Source: Chionoecetes opilio (taxonomy: Eukaryota > Arthropoda > Malacostraca > Decapoda > Majidae). Taken from it: a DNA stretch of 64,000 nucleotides. The DNA is taken from NCBI GenBank assembly GCA_016584305.1, contig JACEEZ010020030.1, positions 1 through 64,000 of the forward strand. Direction: 5' to 3'. A model generated the notes under the pieces. The model was not told the origin of the DNA. It ran no database searches and saw nothing but the letters and a program-made list of their open reading frames with translations. Shown piece after piece: positions 57,215 through 64,000 of this stretch. The position numbers and the translations under genes are program-made. Positions within the stretch are counted from its first letter, which is position 1; each line of letters begins with the position of its first letter.

Positions 57215-57344
57215 CTCACTATCCTCAGAGGTCAAATCTGACTTACCTCCCGATCTGAAAATGAACCTTATGGTATGTACTAACACTGGTAAAAATTTCA
57301 TGCTTTGGTCATAATTTTCACAATTGTTATGATTATCTGCTGCA

Positions 57345-58447
57345 CTAATACTAGTGATGTCTATTTTCCGTATTCGCGAATGCGAATGCGAATGCGAATA
57401 TTTGGTTTTAATATTCGCGAATGCGAATGCGAATTGCGAATATTACATAATATTTCAAGTAATACACTATTTGTGATATCATACAGGTAACTGAAATATT
57501 TTGTTTCTATTGTAGGAGTTCAGCCATAAAAATATGAATTTCTTAAGTAAATTCCATTCAATTTTCTATGTTGCCAGGTTGCGGGACGAGGACCCACTCT
57601 TACACGAATACTTACGTGATACTATCTTACATGAATAATCATTATTGCAAAGTTTACACTTTGCAATGACATTAGAGATAATCTCGAAATAATCCCAAAC
57701 CACACATGATGTGACTGGACGCCATTACGCAGTAGGCTGCTGCAATACAGTATTGTTATTTTTCAAAGAAAGTTGATTGTGCTCGCGGGTGACAGAGGAG
57801 AGCGCGTATATGCTGCTTACTGCAGTATGGCGCACTAGGCAATGAGTTGAGTAAATTCAGTAACAGTGACCTTGAGAGTAGCGGCTCAGCTGCGGCTGCC
57901 ACTCTGTTGAAGAGTAGAGGATGGACGTGGTGTCCGAGGGACACTACCTTGGTTATCTGCTTTAGCTACCACTACACCTCCTCGCACCATTCTTTTAACT
58001 AACGGTCGGCTAAACTATTAATCTATTAATATGTTTGCCTGTGTAATATTATGTTCACTTGTTTGTTTTTTTATTTTTATTTATGAAAGTTTATTGAATC
58101 GGGGAAAATATTCGCATATTCAAAAATCTCTACTGATCTCGAATTATCTTCCTCAAGTAAATGAATGCTCACTGTTAACTTCCCCATGGTGGACTGGCGG
58201 AAAAGCAGCGTCCCCTAGCGTACCCTAATCACCCTGATTGGCGCGCGCAGCTGTGCATGAATCCTGTTCAAATTAGGAACGGCCACTTGGGAATTTGCAG
58301 ACATATTTGAATTTGCGGAAGTATATCCGCCTAACGCAATTCCGTAACATTTTAGTCTTCCGCAAATCCGGAAACGAATTCAGACATCCGCAATTACGGA
58401 AGATGCAGTTTGTGAAAATCTTTGCGGAAGTTCCTACCTCTGAATCC
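57345..58447. other. Noncoding, with GCGAAT-type and TTTGCGGAA-type repeats
   Basis: GAATGCGAATGCGAATATT and related palindromic ATTCGCGAAT units lie at 57,370-57,445. TTTGCGGAAG/CTTCCGCAAA units lie at 58,310-58,430. These may be two ends of one decayed transposon (hAT-like?), but the inverted match is weak. No gene seen. Confidence 0.35.
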
Positions 58448-58995
58448 CAGAGCTGGGCACTAAATACATTGAATGTATTTAAATACTAAATACTAAATAC
58501 ATGGGAGGAATGTATTTAAATACTAAATACTAAATACATTTTACGAATGTATTTAAATACTAAATACTAAATACATCAATTGTATCAAAATACATTTGTA
58601 AATACATTTTAAATACACACAAACTTTAACAAGTCCGAAAAAAAATGAATTTCCTTAGGTTTTCCTTAGATTTTGGGTTTCCTTAGAAATTTCCTTCTCA
58701 GGCCTAAATTTCCTTCAAATCAGGACATTTCCTTGCCAGTGGAAACACTGGTGCACTGTAACATAAGAGTTGCCAGATAGTTGGGCGGGTTTATTGCCAA
58801 ATTAACTGATAAAAAAGTATTAAAATTTTTATATTAAATGTATTTAAATACAATGTATTTAAATACTCATAAAAGTATTTAAATACTGTGTTTAAATACA
58901 TGACAACCAATGTATTTATAAATACATTTCTAAATACACAAATGTATTTAAATACGTATTTAAATACAATTGTATTTAAATACTGCCCAGCTCTG
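58448..58995. mobile_element. MITE with CAGAGCTGGGCA terminal repeats
   Basis: It starts CAGAGCTGGGCACTAAATAC and ends GTATTTAAATACTGCCCAGC then TCTG, inverted copies. The body is packed with TGTATTTAAATAC palindromes. CAG-type ends suggest hAT. The flanks do not show a clear 8-bp duplication, since the right flank has become an (AGT)n tract. Confidence 0.8.
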
Positions 58996-59025
58996 AGTAG
59001 TAGTAGTAGTAGTAGTAGTAGTTGC

Positions 59026-59065
<40 letters not shown>

Positions 59066-59070
59066 GCTGT
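58995..59070. repeat. (AGT)n-(TTG)n microsatellite
   Basis: About 25 bp of AGT triplets followed by ~45 bp of TTG triplets. Confidence 0.95.
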
Positions 59071-59119
59071 ATATAGTGGTGATAGTAGCAGTAATAGCAA
59101 TAATGGCAAAAATAATACG

Positions 59120-61085
59120 GATACTGACAATGATGATAATAATGAGCACACAGACGGTACCGTAATCATCAATCTCCTTAAACTCATGCCCTTTATATTT
59201 CTGTCCGTAATCATGCCAAATATTTTCTTCAACTTACAGTGAATTCCTTCATTCATAGAAAATGTCAAAATATTTCTCAATCAAACTCCTCTCGTGACTT
59301 CTGGCATCTAGCTAATAACACCTCTAACAATTTATTTTCTTCATATTTCCCTGCTATGCTTCACCCATATGGCTCCACAGTTGTCTCATCTATTTCTAAA
59401 GCTGAATTCTTTGTTCAAACCTTTGCTGAAAATTCCACTCTGGTTGATGAAAGGCTTGTTCCTCTTTTTCCTCCATCCCCTGACTATATTATGCATGTTA
59501 TTAAGATTTTTCGTAATGGTCCTTTATATGCCCATTCTGTTCTAGATCATCGGAAGGCATACGGTCCTGACGGAGTCCTTCCTATTGTTCTCAAAAACTT
59601 TGCTTCTGTGCTTTCACCCTGCCTGGTCAAACTTTTCCGTCTGTGTCTATCTACTTCAATCTTTCCTTCTTGCTGGAAGTTTGCTGATATTCAACCTGTT
59701 CCTAAGAAGAGTGTCCGTTCTAATCCTTCAAACTACCGTCCTATAGCTTTGACTTCTTGCCTTGCTAAAGCTTTTTAATCTATTCTTAATAAGAAGATTC
59801 TTAAGCATCTATCTACTCACAATTTTCTATCTGAACATCAGTACGGTTTCCGTAAAGGGCGGTCCACTGGCGATCTTTTAGCTTTTCTAACTGAATTTTA
59901 GTCATTCTCTTTTAGGAGTTTCAGTGAACCAATTGCTGTTGCCCTTGACACATCAAAAGGTTTTGATAGAGTATGCCACAAATCTTCAATTTCCAAACTG
60001 CCCTCATTCAGTTTCTATACATCTTTCTGCACCTTCATCTTAAGTTTCCTTTCATACCGTTCTATTGCAGCTACTGTAAACGGTCACTGTTCCTCTCCTA
60101 AGTCGTCAATAGTGGTGTTCCTCAGGGTTATGTCCTATCATCCACTTTCTTTCTATTATTCAAATAATAATTCAATAATTATTATTCATGATCTTCAAAG
60201 TCAAACTCAATGCCCTATTCACTTCTACGCTGATGATTCTACCCTACATTTTTTCAATGTCGTTCATTAGACGTCCAACTTAACAGGAACTAAGTGATTC
60301 ACTGAGAGATACCACAGACGGCCTATTTTCTGAATCTTTATGAATCTTTTAACTTTTTTTAATCTTTAACTTCTGATTGAGGCAAAACAAACGTTGTTCA
60401 TTCAATGTCTTAAAAACTCAATTTCTTCACATATCTTTTTTTTTTTTTTTTTTTTTACATATGCACATGTGCCTATTGTGCATGTAGGAAATGACCACAA
60501 GGGCTCGGATGGTAGTGGGCCCTAGAGCTTCACTCGAGGGCTGTGATGGTTGGCCCTCTTTCGAGGTGGCGCAAGCAGGATTTTTATAGTGACGCCTGTG
60601 ATTAGGTCATGCGGGCCCCCTGTGTCCTCCGATGCACTCGCAATCGAAGGTAGAGTTAATGGGCAGCATGTGGGTGTTCTTAGGCTACTCGATGGTTCAG
60701 AAAATTTTTAAGTGGATTTTGGTTCTCAACGGGCATCGAACTTGGGTCACCGAGAACGCCACTCGGAGATGCAAACCACTCTGCTACCGCCTCTCTCATC
60801 TATTCGAAAAAAACTTCCAGACAACTATCCCCTCTTCTTGAGTGACACTCAATTATCTCCCTTTCTTTTACAATGAACATTCTTGGACTATCCTTTAATA
60901 AAATTATGAACTGATCTTACACTTTATCTCTTGTTAAAACAGCTTCTAAGAAGGTACCAATAGTACGTGTCGTGGGGCGCCTGCGTCCATTTTGTTCTCC
61001 CTCCCAGTTGTTTGCACGGTACAGGGGCCTGATCCGCATATGTATGGAGTATGTCTCACATGTTTGAGGGGCATCCACTAATATA
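59120..61085 (+). mobile_element. LINE (Jockey/I-like) with RT domain, interrupted by a SINE
   Basis: From ACACAGACGGTACCGTAATC it matches the families at 18.6 and 32.6 kb. The open frame 59,239-59,778 has [35 protein letters not shown] (~59,557) and SNYRPIALTSCLAKAF. After a stop at 59,776 come EHQYGFRKGRSTGDLLAF (~59,835), AVALDTSKGFDRV (~59,937; the catalytic Asp of motif A is retained) and HFYADDSTLHFF (~60,220, YADD box). After the SINE (60.43-60.80 kb) it resumes with KLPDNYPLFLSDTQLSPF and ends with [19 protein letters not shown] (~61,010). Stops make it inactive, but it still shows the RT missing from the 31.6-kb copy. Confidence 0.85.
60435..60800 (-). mobile_element. tRNA-derived SINE, ~365 bp, in the LINE
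   Basis: On the minus strand the head GAGAGGCGGTAGCAGAGTGG (box A-like) and GTTCGATGCCC (box B, ~60,728) look like a tRNA with a long variable arm (Ser/Leu type). The body has GGAGGACACAGGGGGCCCGC and CCTGCTTGCGCCACCTCG. The tail is a ~20-base A run (T run at 60,437-60,457 on the plus strand). Its 3' part is shared with 28.78-28.91 kb. Confidence 0.8.
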
Positions 61086-61320
61086 TCTAGGGCCGGATTA
61101 CCCATTAGGGCAAATAAGCCATGGCTTAGGGCTCCGCGCTTCAGAGGGCCCTGCGCAATTTTAATTACTGCCAGCTAAAAAAAAAACTCCTAAATCAATG
61201 TAAGGTATAGTGGGAAAAAAATGAATTGAGAAGAAGCTTGTAAAAGGCTATTCTGAAGAAGAATTTTCCAAGCTTGCCTGTGATGTAATGAGAAAAAAAA
61301 TCCGTTGAGGAATGAAGTGT
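61085..61320. other. Possible end of a hAT-like element
   Basis: AGGGCCGGATTACCCATTAG and a GGGCAAATAAGCC segment, where the LINE match stops, resemble the ends of some hAT relics. No partner end or coding motif was confirmed. Confidence 0.25.
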
Positions 61321-61321
61321 G

Positions 61322-62271
61322 TCATAGACCACTATATACCTGGACTGTTCACGCGACAATGTTTTGAATTGCGGGGCTGCATAGGGGCCCGCGGGGCGCC
61401 CGACAAAGAGATATAGTGGTCTATGGACTATCATATAGACTGGTTTATCAGTATATATGGTATACTGTAATCTTCGTAAATGTTTGTTCTATAATATTAT
61501 CAAATAAAAAACAGTAAAACACGCTAAAGAAATGCCATTACGCGACTATGAAGAAATATGCATGAACTTAATATTCACTTAACTCTTCGCCATATAAAAC
61601 TTTGCGAGTCAACTTTTATCATGAAGGGTATCAATAGAAGCGCAATTTTATTAGCTTTCCATTGATGTATTTCGTTATCTGATAAATTAATTAGAACCAT
61701 GTATAAATTAGCGTTAAATAAATAAATAAAATCATCAATCGGGTAATTTTCCCGATTGATGATGTTATTTATTTACTTATATATTTCGTTTTCTGATAAA
61801 TGAATTAGTACCATGTATAAATTAGCGTTGCCTAAATAAATAACCTCATCAATCGGGAAAATTACCAGATTGATGATTTTATTTATTTAGTTAACGCTAA
61901 ATTATGCATGGTTCTAATTCATTTATCAGATAACGAAATATAGCAATGGAAAGCTAATAAATTGCGCTTCTATTGATACCCTTCATGATAAAAGTTGACT
62001 CGCAAAGTTTTAAATGGCGAAGAGTTGAAGTGAATATTAAGTTCATGCATATTTCTTCATAGTCTCGTAATGGCATTTCTTTAGCGTGTTTAATGTTTTT
62101 TATTTGATAATATTATAAAACAAACATTTACGAAGATTACAGTATATCATATATACTGATAAACCAGTCTATATGATCCGTATATATATATATATATGAA
62201 TCCGAGCGGCCCTCCGACTTCGGGCCCTTGCCCGACAGGCCGATATTCCGTGCGCAGTCCAGGTATACAGT
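61322..62271. mobile_element. Fold-back element, ~950 bp
   Basis: The outer ends CATAGACCACTATATACCTG... (61,322) and ...CAGGTATACAGTGGTCTATG (62,271) are inverted copies. The arms (TATAGACTGGTTTATCAGTA, GCCATTACGCGACTATGAAG, CTCTTCGCCATATAAAACTT and so on) mirror around ~61,803. The centre has two further copies of an AT-rich ATCAATCGGG hairpin. No coding sequence. Confidence 0.85.
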
Positions 62272-62289
62272 GGTCTATGAGTGTGTAAA

Positions 62290-64000
62290 TGAAATGTGTT
62301 TTTTGAGCAGAATCGTATGATTTAATTATCGATAAAAGTTATTGGCAAAATGACACGGAGTAAAAAAATAAATATATTTATCACCAAAAAAAAAAGGCTA
62401 AAATGTAGACCGTGATATTTTATAACGTAAATTTCATTGTCATTGGGTGGACGTTGCAAAAATGAGCATATTTTAATTAGGACATATTTCTTGTAAGTTT
62501 AGTATTTAAGGAGGGAAATGGCAGAAAGTTCAAGGCCTTATTTGAGTAAGACAAAACTTTTTTATAATTAAGGTACGTGAAAAGATTCTTTTTTTGCGTT
62601 TTAAAAATTTTTTAAGTTTTTCCCTGATAATATTTTGGGGTTGGTTTTTGGGGTTGCATTTTAAGGGGGAAAAAAAATTTGGGGTTGTTGCTTTATAAAA
62701 AATATCGCAAAAAAACCCAAGTTTCGTGATCCCATTAAAGCCCCCATAAACCATTCACCCAAATGGGAATTTTTTTTTTTGGCCCCCGGGGAATGGGCCG
62801 GGAATTTTTTTTTCCCTTAAAACCAATAACACGAAGGGAAAAAATGGTATGAACAAAAAAGAGGGCACCTTTTAAAAGGCCGACCCGGGGGTAAGCAAAG
62901 TGAAATTCATGCATAATAAAGGCACCATAAAATATTATAAAAAATAAAAAAACTATATATCCGAGAATGTGACTTTTTTAAGGACAAAAACGGACTGTGC
63001 CATTGCGAAACTCGAAAACCGGCCCAAAAATTATTGATGTTTTTTTTCTGTTTAATCCATATTTTTAGTCGGAAAAGCCAAAACCAAATGGGGCCAAAAA
63101 TTTTGAGGAATTTGGCAGCCCGAAAAAATGTTTTTTTTTTTTTTACTATATATGAAAAATATCTTTGAAAAAATTGTTTAAATGACCAAAAATATTTGTT
63201 TTCAATGAAATTTTTTCCCAGTGTTTAAATATTAGGGGAGATTAGTAATTTTTTTATGCATTTATGGGCGAAAATAAGCAAACTGGGGGAAAAAATTGCT
63301 TTAAGAATCGCTTCGCAAAAAAGACCAATTCGTGATCGCCTCATTAAAACCCCCTATAAACCGAGTTGCACCAAATAGGTAATATTATTTGCGCCAAATC
63401 TGTAGGCTATTTATTGTCCAGGATTTTTTTTTTTAGGGAAAATCACATTTTCTTTAATATCACTTAAAACCAACCGTAAGGAAAAACGGTATGAACATAA
63501 AAATGCCCCCTTTTTAAAACCGATCCGGTGGTATTCAAAAGTAAAATTCATGCTAAATGAGGCACAATCAATGTATTAAAAAAATTTTAAAAAAATATAC
63601 CCTCGAAAAGTGCTTTTTGGGACAAAAGGGACTATGCCTTGCGTAGTCTCGTCAAAACCCACAAAAATTATTATGGGGTATTTCGTTTAGATAATATTTT
63701 TCGGAAAAGGTCAAAAACAAATTGGGCCCAAAATCGTGAGGAATTTGGCAGCCCAAAATTTTTTTTTTTTATTTATAAAATTACGAAAATGATCTCAGTA
63801 ATACTGTGTATAATAGGAAAAAATTTGTTATTCATGTAGTTTTTTCCCCTGATGAAAATTTTTGGAGATTAAATAAAGTTTTATGCAATTTAAGGGGTAA
63901 TAAGCTAACTGAGGGAAAAAATTGCTTTAAGAATCGACTATCGGCAAACAAATACCAGATTCGTGATCACCATAAGTAGAAGCCCCTATAAACCGAGTTA
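62290..64000. repeat. Satellite-like tandem repeat, ~620-640 bp unit, running off the window
   Basis: The block ATTGCTTTA...CGTGATC...CCCC(A/T)TAAACC occurs near 62,690, 63,296 and 63,923. GGCAGCCC followed by A/T runs occurs near 63,113 and 63,746, and an AAATTCATGC block near 62,906 and 63,546. Copies differ by many single-base and homopolymer-length changes. No gene. Confidence 0.8.

Larger units (their letters stand above)
54031..57340 (+). mobile_element. Element C: XPG-nuclease DNA transposon, internally deleted
   Basis: Inverted ends lie at 54,031-54,184 and ~57,196-57,340. They share GATAATC, GAATTGTG/CAATTGTG, AAATTATGAC(T/C)AAAGCATG, CCAGTGTTAGTACAT, CATTTTCAGATCGGGAGGTA and TTTGACCTCTGAGGA. 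Between them is one gene of the family with a large internal deletion. The target duplication could not be assigned, because the left flank is an AT repeat. Confidence 0.8.

Overview
This is repeat-dominated eukaryotic nuclear DNA. An arthropod is likely and a decapod crustacean is my best guess. The evidence is TTAGG/CCTAA-type repeats, hundreds of bases of pure (AT)n, (CT)n/(GA)n, (CA)n and trinucleotide microsatellites, spliced genes with GT-AG introns, and a crowded mix of LINE, Penelope, Gypsy, Helitron, hAT-like and XPG-nuclease elements. No bacterial gene, operon, rRNA or CRISPR array is visible. The species call is inference; the eukaryote call is firm.

Layout. 0-1 kb: broken XPG/FEN1-like nuclease. 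1-3.7 kb: decayed LINE. 3.8-5.4 kb: duplicated repeat, then another nuclease tail. 6.2-7.0 kb: hAT transposase relic (-). 7.2-7.8 kb: LINE 3' end (-). 8.2-8.9 kb: nuclease tail (-). 9.0-9.5 kb: Penelope GIY-YIG fragment. 9.6-9.85 kb: a possible host first exon. 10.3-16.0 kb: one young, nearly intact Gypsy element inside a ~115-bp minisatellite. 17.6-19 kb: AT microsatellites and a LINE remnant. 19.2-22.2 kb: an array of palindromic units, one of them a perfect 650-bp palindrome, with a Helitron inserted in one arm. 22.5-26.5 kb: hairpins, microsatellites, LINE ends and a promoter-like patch. 26.8-28.4 kb: second Helitron with a nested TIR element. 29.6-31 kb: LINE with an esterase-type ORF1 (-). 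31.6-33.4 kb: internally deleted LINE. 33.7-34.6 kb: three intact exons of a C-type lectin-domain gene (-), the best host gene here. 35-41.9 kb: a Gypsy pol (-) split by a SINE, itself split by a 4.9-kb fold-back hAT-like element. 43.4-49.6 kb: XPG-nuclease element A with element B nested inside it. 50.6-53.5 kb: a ~2.9-kb inverted duplication of a third nuclease subtype. 54.0-57.3 kb: element C, with ~150-bp TIRs that carry AGGTCA palindromes. 58.4-64 kb: a MITE, a Jockey-like LINE with a SINE insertion, a fold-back and a ~630-bp satellite.

The recurring theme is a modular family seen at eight loci. Its proteins have an N-terminal Cys/His region, an XPG-N motif (FDGY/FDRY), an XPG-I motif (EDTD-like), a helix-hairpin-helix GCDT..xxGxGK motif and a short CxC cysteine-cluster tail. 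They lie within terminal inverted repeats. Where insertion can be reconstructed exactly (B into A), the target duplication is 3 bp. This fits the Academ superfamily of DNA transposons, which I recall as encoding an XPG nuclease, a Cys-rich finger and making 3-4 bp duplications. That name is inference; the nuclease motifs are read directly.

Almost every mobile-element gene carries stops or frameshifts. The Gypsy element is the exception, with one nonsense codon and a frame break near the start of gag.
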